DNA of 7,579 nucleotides, from assembly GCA_025356735.1 (NCBI GenBank), contig JANXRT010000439.1, positions 1-7,579 of the forward strand, written 5' to 3'. Of this stretch, positions 1 to 5,690 are shown one piece after another. A model generated the notes under the pieces. It searched no databases and had not been told where the DNA came from. It saw nothing but the letters and a program-made list of their open reading frames with translations. The position numbers were made by a program, and so were the translations under genes. The DNA is from Acetobacteraceae bacterium. GTDB lineage: Bacteria; Pseudomonadota; Alphaproteobacteria; Acetobacterales; Acetobacteraceae. How positions within the stretch are numbered: position 1 is the first letter of the stretch; each line of letters begins with the position of its first letter.

Positions 1-219
1 AGCGGCTGGTCGTGTCTTGCGACGCTTGGAGCTCGGCTCGAACTCGCGGCGTTGTTCGGGCTGAGCCGTGAAGACTGCCTGCCATAACGCTTCCTCTCCC
101 TCGCGGGTCAAAGTAGCGTCACGACTTTCCAGGACCAAACAACTAAGCAAGACCCGGCTGACAGCCGAGGTGCCAAGCGTTCGAGTATGTGTCGGGCTTG
201 CGTGGCGTACCTTTATCAT
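1..219 (-). CDS. Hypothetical small protein translationally coupled to parB (partial, runs off left edge)
   Basis: An open frame of 73 codons with no stop begins at an ATG whose last two bases plus the next A form the parB stop (ATGA overlap at 216-219) and continues past the window edge. Such overlaps usually mean translational coupling in one operon, so this is read as the last visible gene of the rep-parA-parB unit. A weak GGAAG lies about 13 nt before the ATG. The product starts MIKVRHASPTHTR. Its second half is hydrophilic and protein-like, with TREGEEALWQAVF near residues 38-50, and it becomes very basic at the visible end (SSKRRKTRPA near 63-72). I recognise no family. It could be a small plasmid accessory protein or the N-terminus of a larger gene. 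The true start might also be a later TTG. The ATGA overlap and the unbroken frame are seen directly; the operon role is inferred. Confidence 0.5.
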   Translation of the reverse strand, partial: MIKVRHASPTHTRTLGTSAVSRVLLSCLVLESRDATLTREGEEALWQAVFTAQPEQRREFEPSSKRRKTRPAA

Positions 220-1220
220 CGGTCATCCGCGAACTTCCGAAGATAGGTGTCGATTGCCTCGACGATAAATCTACGATCGCCAGTGCATGCGTTTGGAATC
301 TTGAACAGAACGCCTTCCCTGCCCCCCCGCCGGACCGTCAAACAGACCTTTCCTTCCTTGTTCCTGAACTTCTCCTCCGCTGCCGACGGCTTTACCCTGC
401 CCAGCTTGACAGGAGCGAGGCGCAATATGACTGTTGCTGGGGATAACGGTGTCCCGCCATCTGTGCGCAAACCCGTCTGTTCCTTCGTGAGCGTCGCCGC
501 TGCAGCCAATAGTGTGGCCCGGCTGCGCGGGTGGTTCAGCAAGGGCGCCAAGGCCGCGGCATGCGAGATCCCGATGACATGGGGCGAGATGAAGCATGCG
601 AGAACTTCCGGCGGGAGCTTAGCCAACTCCAGGTAACGGCTCAGCCAGCTTTTGCCGACCTGAAGCCGGTCCGCCATTCGCTGCTGGTTGCCGTCGTAGT
701 ACCGCTCCACGGCCCGGGCGTAGTCCGTCGCACGCTCGTAATCCGACAGATCCTTTCTCGACCGATTCTCGAGGTCGGCGATACGGAAGGCTTCCTCGTC
801 CGTCATCTCACGGGGCTCGACGAGAAATTTGAAATCCGGATAGTCATGGTTGCGCAGCCAGCAGACGCTCCAGTGGCGCCGCGCCCCGCAGATCACCTCG
901 AAGCGATAGAGCGGATCGTTGGACACCCGCCGCACGATGGCGGGCACCTCCTGGCGGCCCTGGGCCCGCAGGCTGGTGATTAGGTCGGTGCAGACATCGA
1001 GGTTCAACGCGGCGTAGTCGCGATTATGTCCGGACCATATCCGACAGGTGGTCGGATCCACCGCCTCATGGATTCTTGTCGTGGCGTGTCCCGTTGCCAG
1101 CTCTGCGAGCCGGTTCTCCCGGGCGCCCAGAATACCTGTTTTTGGCGGAAGCCGCGGCCCGGCCGACAGATTGCCTCCTTCGGTCACGAGACTCGCAAAG
1201 CCCTTGTTGCCTAGCGCCAT
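216..1220 (-). CDS. parB: ParB/RepB-family plasmid partition protein
   Basis: A 334-residue ParB-like centromere-binding protein. It would bind parS, spread or clamp on DNA, and stimulate ParA to segregate plasmid copies. The N-terminus has a short FASL-type tail (MALGNKGFASL), as in many plasmid ParBs, which may contact ParA. The ParB N-terminal domain covers about 50-165. It includes GARRH (112-116), the counterpart of the CTP-binding GERR box, and ENRSRKDLSDYERA (151-164), the conserved second box. A helix-turn-helix follows at about 179-203 (QQRMADRLQVGKSWLSRYLE). The C-terminal 45 residues are probably the dimerisation part. The ATG at 1220 is chosen because GGTGGAG (1228-1234) stands 7 nt upstream; the frame stays open 26 codons further without a better start. 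It lies 237 bp after parA, with a parS-like dyad in the gap. Family assignment is firm; the CTPase function is inferred. Confidence 0.9.
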   Translation of the reverse strand: MALGNKGFASLVTEGGNLSAGPRLPPKTGILGARENRLAELATGHATTRIHEAVDPTTCRIWSGHNRDYAALNLDVCTDLITSLRAQGRQEVPAIVRRVSNDPLYRFEVICGARRHWSVCWLRNHDYPDFKFLVEPREMTDEEAFRIADLENRSRKDLSDYERATDYARAVERYYDGNQQRMADRLQVGKSWLSRYLELAKLPPEVLACFISPHVIGISHAAALAPLLNHPRSRATLLAAAATLTKEQTGLRTDGGTPLSPATVILRLAPVKLGRVKPSAAEEKFRNKEGKVCLTVRRGGREGVLFKIPNACTGDRRFIVEAIDTYLRKFADDR

Positions 1221-1426
1221 GTCAGGTCTCCACCTTATCTCGGGATAGGAGAGTAGGAATGCCACTTGCGTTCCACCCGGTGCGACAAGCTCCCGCACAG
1301 CCGGCCGACAAAAAAGAAGGATGTGGGCGGCTGCAGAATGCCCGATGCCTCAAAGCAACATCAAGGTGCGCATGTAGGCATCCGAGCGTCGGGAACTCTG
1401 GATATTGACTTCTTTTCAATGCACTA
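1221..1426. other. Most of the parA-parB intergenic gap, no gene seen
   Basis: No convincing ORF is seen on either strand. Read leftward, the segment runs from the dyad at 1427-1455 to the parB ribosome site. It includes a short ATTGA...TCAAT inverted repeat (1404-1408/1416-1420) and a TATC...GATA dyad (1236-1247) just upstream of the parB ribosome site. I could not find a good sigma-70 promoter for parB, so parB may depend on readthrough from parA. Confidence 0.5.
1228..1234 (-). promoter_or_regulatory. Ribosome binding site of parB
   Basis: GGTGGAG lies 7 nt before the ATG at 1220. It supports this start over the longer open frame, which reaches 1298. Confidence 0.7.
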
Positions 1427-1455
1427 CAGTCGAGTTGCAGGTCTGCAACCGACTG
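1427..1455. promoter_or_regulatory. parS: Candidate parS centromere (palindrome between parA and parB)
   Basis: The core GTTGCAGGTCTGCAAC (1434-1449) is a perfect palindrome of 7-bp arms around GT. It is extended by CAGTCG (1427-1432) and CGACTG (1450-1455), so the arms reach 13 bp with one bulged A at 1433. Established knowledge: repABC plasmids use a parS of form GTTNNNNGCNNNNAAC. The core here fits every fixed position except the second central base (GT, or AC on the other strand). It sits 2 bp past the parA stop and about 200 bp before parB. A rho-independent terminator is less likely because no T-run follows on the leftward strand. Autoregulatory operator is the main alternative. Confidence 0.6.
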
Positions 1456-1457
1456 GC

Positions 1458-2654
1458 TCACAGGACACCTTCGGTTCTTAGCCTTGCCCTATGGCTTGGC
1501 CAGGTCAGCCGGATCTGCGTCTCGATCTCGGCATTGACCGCGTTCAGGTATGTCAGACAGCGCCGGTAGGTCTCCCGCGACGTGACCGGCTGCTCAAGTT
1601 CGTAGACCGACATCATGCGCGCAGAGGCGTTGTCGATCTCAGCGCTATCGCGGAGAACCGAACGCAGCATGTTTTCGCCGAAGAGATTGCGCATGATCTG
1701 CAACAGTTCGCGCTGCATCGACTTCTGCTCGTCGGCGCGGGTGGCCAGAAACCGGATCCAGCCCAGGTCGATCGGCATTCCCCTCTCCTCCAGCACGCCG
1801 ATGCTTTCGTGCAGCATCGCCAAAAAACTGGTGGTGGAGGTAAAATCAACCACAGTTGGCGGGATCGGAATCAGCAGCGCATTGGCGGCACGCATTACGG
1901 AGAGCGAGACCGTGCCGAGCGCTGGCGGGGGGTCCAGGATGATCACGTCGAAATGCTCGCTGACGGAGGCGATGCCCTCGGCTATGCGGTTGAGAAGCGA
2001 CTGCTCGTTTCTGGCAATCCGCGCCGCAAGCTCGTACTCGGCCAGATAGAGACGGAGGTTGGCAGGCACCAGGCAAAGGCCGTCCCAATGGGTCTCTCGG
2101 ACGGCATAGGCGAGGCTCGACATCTCGGCATTGCGGATGAACGGGTAAAGAGTGTCCTCCTCGCCGATATCGAGATCCGGCACATATCCCATCATCATGG
2201 TAGAGGATCCTTGGCTATCGCAATCGATTAGGCAAACGCGGTAGCCGTGAATGGCCAAGTGTTGGGCCAGATGGACTGATACCGTCGACTTCCCTACCCC
2301 GCCCTTGAAGTTCTGTACGGCAACGATCGATATGGGATCGGCTGGATCGCGCCACGGCCTGGTTCCAAAGACCGCGCGCATGCCGTTCACCTCGGCCAGA
2401 GTGTAGCCAATGCGCCGACCCGATTGGGTCCGCGGCACGCCAGGAAGCCGCCCATCCTTTTCCGCCTCACGGATTGCCGCACCGGTTCTACCGACGAGTT
2501 CCGCCGCCCGTGTAATCGAAAAACGGGGTGAACGCCGCACCGAATTACCGCTGACTTCCTCCGTTACATCCCCCCGGGCACGTAGTCGCGCGACGACATC
2601 GATGGAGCGATTGTAGAGCGACTCGACGATGCTCGCGGTATCGGAGTTTTCCAA
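1458..2654 (-). CDS. parA: ParA-family partition ATPase with N-terminal DNA-binding region
   Basis: A 398-residue type Ia-style ParA. It would bind nonspecific DNA as an ATP dimer, drive plasmid segregation with ParB, and probably repress its own operon. An N-terminal helix-turn-helix of MerR-like style covers about 45-96 (FSITRAAELVGRTGAAIREAE, then GRRIGYTLAEVNGMR), typical of the repABC/P1 type. The deviant Walker A is FKGGVGKST (116-124), Walker A' is DCDSQGS (144-150) and Walker B is VIILDPPPALG (237-247). The start is taken as the TTG at 2654, because GAAGG (2661-2665) is 6 nt upstream. The frame stays open to 2855, but that extra part overlaps the rep 3' end and reads as nonsense. The gene begins 26 bp after the rep stop, so the two are probably cotranscribed. 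A TTG start may hold down its level. Confidence 0.92.
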   Translation of the reverse strand: MENSDTASIVESLYNRSIDVVARLRARGDVTEEVSGNSVRRSPRFSITRAAELVGRTGAAIREAEKDGRLPGVPRTQSGRRIGYTLAEVNGMRAVFGTRPWRDPADPISIVAVQNFKGGVGKSTVSVHLAQHLAIHGYRVCLIDCDSQGSSTMMMGYVPDLDIGEEDTLYPFIRNAEMSSLAYAVRETHWDGLCLVPANLRLYLAEYELAARIARNEQSLLNRIAEGIASVSEHFDVIILDPPPALGTVSLSVMRAANALLIPIPPTVVDFTSTTSFLAMLHESIGVLEERGMPIDLGWIRFLATRADEQKSMQRELLQIMRNLFGENMLRSVLRDSAEIDNASARMMSVYELEQPVTSRETYRRCLTYLNAVNAEIETQIRLTWPSHRARLRTEGVL

Positions 2655-2660
2655 GCTAGG

Positions 2661-2665
2661 CCTTC
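2661..2665 (-). promoter_or_regulatory. Ribosome binding site deciding the TTG start of parA
   Basis: GAAGG lies 6 nt before the TTG at 2652-2654 in the short rep-parA gap. No ATG or GTG with comparable spacing is seen nearby. Confidence 0.6.
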
Positions 2666-2680
2666 GAAATTGAGATGTGG

Positions 2681-3946
2681 TCAGAGAAGGCGCTGAGCTG
2701 CGGTGACCTTGGGTGGCCCCGGCAGCCCGCACACCTTGGCGACACGGTCGAGCTCGGCGCCAAAGTTCTGCCGGATGTAGTCTGCCTTGAAGCGTGTGCC
2801 CGCGATCAGCGTCAGGCCATCGGCAGTCGCTTTGACGGTTGCGTCGAGCAACCACGCTTTGGACTGGGACACACCCATTGCCTGCCGCAAGCCCTCCAGA
2901 AATCCCTCGCTGGGCGCCATCTTTTCAGCGGGCACGTCAGGAGCCTTGAAGGTGTTAACGCCGACGAGGCGAAGCGGCCGGCGTTGCAGCGGAGCGGGAG
3001 AGGCATATAGGCGCACCGCCGTTGTATCGAAATCGACCTTGGCGGCCGGATATACCGCTGACACCTGACGATCCCAGGCGTCCCGGATCGTCTGACGAAA
3101 CTTCCGGATGTTGCGGCCTTCGTTGCCGAAGTGCACGGCCAGCTGCGGCCAACCGATAAGTGCCGGGCGCCCCTTCGTGATACGCGGAAGGCGATAGGCA
3201 AGCCAGGTATAAAGGTCGAGAGCCGTTGCCGAGTCCCTCAGCTGGCGAATCGCATTCTCGTCGAGCGGCACAGCATGCTCGCGCAGATGCTCGAAGAATT
3301 CCTCCGTCAGCAGGATCTCGCGCGAGAACGTACCCTGTCGGCCGTTTGTCCCGGCGTAGTCGTTCGTCAGTTTGACCTCTTTGACCATGAACTCCTGGTC
3401 GCCGGCTGGCGTCTGATTGTCCCATCGGATCGTCCATTCGCAGGCCAGCAGGCGGTCAAGCTGCTGGCGGATCAGCGTTGCGGACCCGCGCGGCCCATAG
3501 CTGACCGTACGGAACCCCATGCGCCGCATCCAATCGGTAAAGGAGGAGCCGAGAACGATATGCCGAGACCGGGTCCGCACGGCTTCGGTCATGATGTGGA
3601 TCAGAACCAGGCGGGGCAGGGACCCATAGGGAACGCCAAGCACCGTCATCCTCTGCTGACCATCGATACGTTGCAGGACCGGGCGCGGCGTGATTGCCAG
3701 GGTATACTGGCCATCCTGGCGAATGATCGGCGCCGTATCGTCAGCTGGGCGCCGCACCGGGAGCGACATGGCACAGAGGGCCGAATGCAGGAAGCTGGGA
3801 ACGGGTTCTTCCAAGGCCACCGCCTGAACCCGCTCGAACAGGTCCGGCTGGCCTAGGCTGGTGGCATGCTGCTTCGCAGCGCCAGCTCCCGATCCGACCA
3901 GGACCGCATGCACCTGCTGTCCGAGGGGCAGTTCTCGCGGTGGCAC
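2681..3946 (-). CDS. repA: Plasmid replication initiator, RepA_C type
   Basis: A 421-residue protein that resembles the plasmid-encoded RepA family (Pfam RepA_C). These proteins bind origin iterons and start replication. The family-like core runs from about 80 to 320. It holds VLGVPYGSLPRLVLIHIMTE (102-121), RHIVLGSSFTDWMRRMG (128-144), the QQLDRLLACEWTI block (161-173) and the ALDLYTWLAYRLPR helix (242-255). The last 75 residues add WLLDATVKATADGLTLIAGTRF and KADYIRQNF (365-395). This pattern strongly resembles DnaA domain I and could recruit the replicative helicase. The start is GTG at 3946, chosen for AGGAGAG 6 nt upstream. The first 75 residues are poorly structured by eye. Iterons lie 190-390 bp upstream. 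Family identity is confident from motif style; the C-terminal domain is inference. Confidence 0.85.
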   Translation of the reverse strand: MPPRELPLGQQVHAVLVGSGAGAAKQHATSLGQPDLFERVQAVALEEPVPSFLHSALCAMSLPVRRPADDTAPIIRQDGQYTLAITPRPVLQRIDGQQRMTVLGVPYGSLPRLVLIHIMTEAVRTRSRHIVLGSSFTDWMRRMGFRTVSYGPRGSATLIRQQLDRLLACEWTIRWDNQTPAGDQEFMVKEVKLTNDYAGTNGRQGTFSREILLTEEFFEHLREHAVPLDENAIRQLRDSATALDLYTWLAYRLPRITKGRPALIGWPQLAVHFGNEGRNIRKFRQTIRDAWDRQVSAVYPAAKVDFDTTAVRLYASPAPLQRRPLRLVGVNTFKAPDVPAEKMAPSEGFLEGLRQAMGVSQSKAWLLDATVKATADGLTLIAGTRFKADYIRQNFGAELDRVAKVCGLPGPPKVTAAQRLL

Positions 3947-3952
3947 TGAGTT

Positions 3953-3959
3953 CTCTCCT
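3953..3959 (-). promoter_or_regulatory. Ribosome binding site deciding the GTG start of rep
   Basis: AGGAGAG lies 6 nt before the GTG at 3944-3946, a near-ideal Shine-Dalgarno sequence and spacing. Confidence 0.7.
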
Positions 3960-3978
3960 GCGCTGACGACTCCGTCGA

Positions 3979-3997
3979 GCTAGTTTGATTCGCTAGC
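3979..3997. repeat. Small inverted repeat in the rep leader
   Basis: GCTAG (3979-3983) and CTAGC (3993-3997) form an inverted repeat with a 9-nt spacer, 20 bp before the rep ribosome site. It could be a weak operator or leader hairpin, but 5-bp arms can also arise by chance. Confidence 0.3.
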
Positions 3998-4020
3998 ATA
4001 GGCGAACCGCTCAGCCAACC

Positions 4021-4061
4021 ACTTTCACAAAAAGCTCGACAACCCGATCAAATGTGAAAGT
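4021..4061. promoter_or_regulatory. Inverted repeat upstream of rep, candidate operator
   Basis: ACTTTCACA (4021-4029) and TGTGAAAGT (4053-4061) are perfect 9-bp inverted arms, 32 bp apart start to start, about three helical turns. They lie between the iterons and rep, where the rep promoter must be. A protein dimer, perhaps Rep itself, could bind both arms and repress rep. I found no convincing -35/-10 pair here, so the promoter itself is not called. A CATCGG iteron core also occurs in the opposite orientation at 4065-4070. Confidence 0.5.
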
Positions 4062-4134
4062 TAGCCGATGGCAAGAGTTCAAAACAGACTCACTTCGGTC
4101 ACCTGAGGAAGTTCTTAGGTCTCTCTTTAGGTAT

Positions 4135-4337
4135 AGTACCCGATTCATCGGCAAAGCGCGCTGAACGCGTACCAAGTTCATCGGTACGACTCCGGCAGAG
4201 CGTACTCGCCTCATCGCTTGGCCGTACTATTTGCATCGGTCGACTGGCACCGTACCGACTGCATCGGTGAAACTCCTTCACCGTGATCTTCCTTGGATCG
4301 TAGGATACCGACCCAGCCGCGTACCAAGTTCATCGGT
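4135..4337 (+). repeat. oriV: Six 18-bp iterons, probable replication origin
   Basis: Six direct copies start at 4135, 4168, 4201, 4223, 4251 and 4320. The consensus is CGTACCAAGTTCATCGGT; copies 2 and 6 (4168-4185 and 4320-4337) are identical to it. Copies 1, 4 and 5 keep GTAC at the left and CATCGG at the right. Copy 3 is weaker (CATCGC). Start-to-start distances are 33, 33, 22, 28 and 69 bp, so the first four lie on about the same helical face. They lie upstream of rep, as expected for an iteron-controlled origin. The initiator should bind them. I found no good DnaA box (TTATCCACA) nearby. The repeats are direct observation; origin function is inferred from context. Confidence 0.8.
4265..4283. 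repeat. Perfect hairpin overlapping iteron 5
   Basis: CGGTGAA and TTCACCG form 7-bp perfect arms around ACTCC. The left arm uses the end of iteron 5. No T-run follows on either strand, so it is not a standard terminator. It may extrude at the origin or be part of a binding site. Confidence 0.4.
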
Positions 4338-4669
4338 CCTGCTGAAGCCCAGATTCCTGTAGGGGGACGGGGTTCGGCGAATCATGCAGGGACAGGTCTC
4401 TGGCTCTTGCGATAGTACAGCCTAGTCGTCTCCGTTGCCTTGGGTGTGGATGCGGCTTCCAAAGAGGGCAGGGGCCTGGAACTTTGCCCGACGCGGGAGA
4501 GGCTGCAGCTGATGCCGGCCAGGCGTGTGAGCAAGGGGGGGAGGGGGACCAAGTGCAGGGTGAGGTGGCCGGTTTGCCACTCCCAGCCGGTGGTCGTCAC
4601 TCCGGGATCGTTTGAAGTCGCAGCACGCCATCGAGCGAAACAACCGTGGCGCCGCGCGGTCTCCACCAT
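4338..4669. other. Region without a convincing gene between the origin and the toxin promoter
   Basis: Open frames exist on both strands (for example leftward 4382-4669 and rightward 4440-4718), but they overlap one another, lack ribosome sites and have low-complexity, arginine/proline-rich products. Notable are G-runs at 4362-4372 (GGGGGACGGGG) and 4535-4547 (GGGGGGGAGGGGG). The region may be a spacer, a decayed insertion or part of the origin. Confidence 0.5.
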
Positions 4670-4702
4670 TTGCCATTGTTATCACTATCTGATAATGATA
4701 AT
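4670..4702 (+). promoter_or_regulatory. Candidate promoter and operator of the toxin-antitoxin operon
   Basis: TTGCCA (4670-4675) resembles a -35 box and GATAAT occurs twice (4691-4696 and 4697-4702) as a possible -10. Spacing from TTGCCA to the first GATAAT is 15 bp; an overlapping TTGTTA (4676-4681) gives 15 bp to the second. TTATCA (4679-4684) and TGATAA (4690-4695) form an inverted repeat over these elements, and TGATAA repeats in tandem at 4696-4701. The winged-helix partner encoded downstream is the natural candidate to bind it. The AT-rich island stands out in a GC-rich setting. Confidence 0.5.
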
Positions 4703-4707
4703 AGACG

Positions 4708-5073
4708 ATGCAGCGTGACTCATCCCTCGATGCTTTGCTCGACTTACACGGACAGGTGCTTGTCATTGATCCAGAGACCCGCCACTGGGTCCGGTTTACC
4801 GTCCGACGCGTGCCGATCAGCGACGCCAAGCCGCATGGCCTCGATTATTCGCTGACGCTGCATGGGCCGGATGGCGAGCGGCTGGTGGGTTTCGACAATG
4901 CGCATGCCGTGCGCAGCCAGACCGGACCGGCAGGCAGGGCAGGGGGCGCCTTCGATCACAAGCACCGGCTCCGTCTGGTGCGACCCTACGACTACCAGGA
5001 TGCCGCAACGTTGCTGGGCGACTTCTGGGCTGAGGTGGATGCGGTGCTGCGCGAGAAGGGGATTTTTACATGA
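4708..5073 (+). CDS. Probable TumE/DUF6516-family toxin of a type II toxin-antitoxin pair
   Basis: A 121-residue soluble protein. It carries the block layout I associate with the TumE/DUF6516 toxin family: a beta-rich N-terminal half, GFDNAH (61-66), DHKHR (83-87), then a helix DAATLLGDFWAEVD (98-111). The family is annotated as a toxin with a helix-turn-helix partner; its biochemical target is not known to me. The His and Asp residues of the two central motifs are the likely functional ones. The gene overlaps the downstream gene by ATGA, which fits a two-gene operon with toxin first. The ATG at 4708 has no Shine-Dalgarno sequence, and the promoter candidate ends 6-12 nt before it, so the mRNA may be leaderless or nearly so. 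Low toxin translation would suit the system. Family call is by motif pattern; toxicity is inferred. Confidence 0.7.
   Translation: MQRDSSLDALLDLHGQVLVIDPETRHWVRFTVRRVPISDAKPHGLDYSLTLHGPDGERLVGFDNAHAVRSQTGPAGRAGGAFDHKHRLRLVRPYDYQDAATLLGDFWAEVDAVLREKGIFT
5055..5061 (+). promoter_or_regulatory. Ribosome binding site of the antitoxin inside the toxin 3' end
   Basis: GAAGGGG lies 8 nt before the antitoxin ATG at 5070. The toxin start has no such site, so the antitoxin should be translated better than the toxin. Confidence 0.65.
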
Positions 5074-5432
5074 GCACTCTGAAGGTCGGGATTGCCTCCT
5101 ACGAGGACATGAGAGCCCGCACGATGGCGATCGCGCGGGGCGATCTCAAGCCGAACGCCGACGACCCCAAGGTATGGTTCACCTCGACCGAGAGCTTTGC
5201 CCGGGTGCTATCGAACCGAAACCGCGCCCTGCTGGCAACGATCGCGGCGACGCATCCTGTTTCCCTTCAGGAGCTGGCGGTCAGCACCGGACGCAAGAGC
5301 TCTAACCTGTCGCGCACCCTGAAGACCATGGAGCGCTATGGATTCGTGAATTTGCAGCGCGGTGAGCGCGGACGCATCCGCCCAGAGGTGCCATACCAGT
5401 CGATCTCGCTCGAACTGTCCTTGAATGGGTGA
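5070..5432 (+). CDS. Winged-helix DNA-binding protein, probable antitoxin/autorepressor
   Basis: A 120-residue protein with a MarR-like winged helix-turn-helix in its second half. SLQELAVSTGRKSSNLSRTLKTMERYG (65-91) gives the two helices, and the basic wing follows (LQRGERGRIRPEV, 95-107). It fits the HVO_A0114-like regulators found beside DUF6516 toxins. The first 45 residues (MSTLKVGIASYEDMRARTMA...) may form the toxin-neutralising part. It overlaps the toxin stop by ATGA and has a good ribosome site in the toxin 3' end. The dyad around 4679-4701 is the likely operator. No rho-independent terminator is visible after its stop. Toxin-first, regulator-second is a less common order than the classic antitoxin-first layout. 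Domain type is confident; the antitoxin role follows from pairing. Confidence 0.75.
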   Translation: MSTLKVGIASYEDMRARTMAIARGDLKPNADDPKVWFTSTESFARVLSNRNRALLATIAATHPVSLQELAVSTGRKSSNLSRTLKTMERYGFVNLQRGERGRIRPEVPYQSISLELSLNG

Positions 5433-5690
5433 CACGCCGCGGCGGTTCGGATCGTTCGGCTTGATGTTCACAGGGTGCCGGTACTTCTCGACATGAATGC
5501 GACAGTTCACTTGTGGCTGTCCGAAGTGCTTACTCAACGTCATCCAGGCCTCTGGCTAGATAAAGCTGCGCGACTGGCTCGACAGCGGCGGGGCCGGGTA
5601 AGAGGCATCCACTCCGCCGCGCCCCGACGCCCGTCCGCCGACCTGTTGCGCGGTTTGCCGATGGCGGCTGCGTTCGAGCCCCTTCGTGAT
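5433..5690. other. Gap between antitoxin and recombinase stops, no clear gene
   Basis: The antitoxin (rightward) and the recombinase (leftward) converge here. Two marginal frames occur. A leftward ATG at 5543 has AGAGG 5 nt upstream and a first 37 codons that read like protein, but then runs antisense into the antitoxin gene. A rightward frame from 5475 to 5696 has an arginine/alanine-rich product and no good ribosome site. Neither is called. No hairpin followed by a T-run is visible. Confidence 0.4.

Noticed and set aside
1427..1455. Reading the dyad after parA as a rho-independent terminator
   Set aside because: No run of T follows the stem on the parA strand, and the core matches a parS pattern better.
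1491..2231. Rightward 246-codon open frame opposite parA
   Set aside because: Shadow of the parA codon bias; rich in His/Arg/Gln with no ribosome site.
3131..3856. Rightward 241-codon open frame opposite rep
   Set aside because: Shadow of rep; rep has the motifs, start site and context.
4135..4337. Iteron array read as a CRISPR array
   Set aside because: The repeats are 18 bp and degenerate, spacers are 4-51 bp and uneven, and there are no cas genes.
4679..4687. TTATCACTA as a DnaA box
   Set aside because: It differs from TTATCCACA at three positions and lies in the toxin promoter, far from the iterons.
4382..4829. Overlapping leftward frames between origin and toxin
   Set aside because: Composition is Pro/Arg/Ser-rich and one frame runs antisense into the toxin gene. 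There is no ribosome site or recognisable motif.
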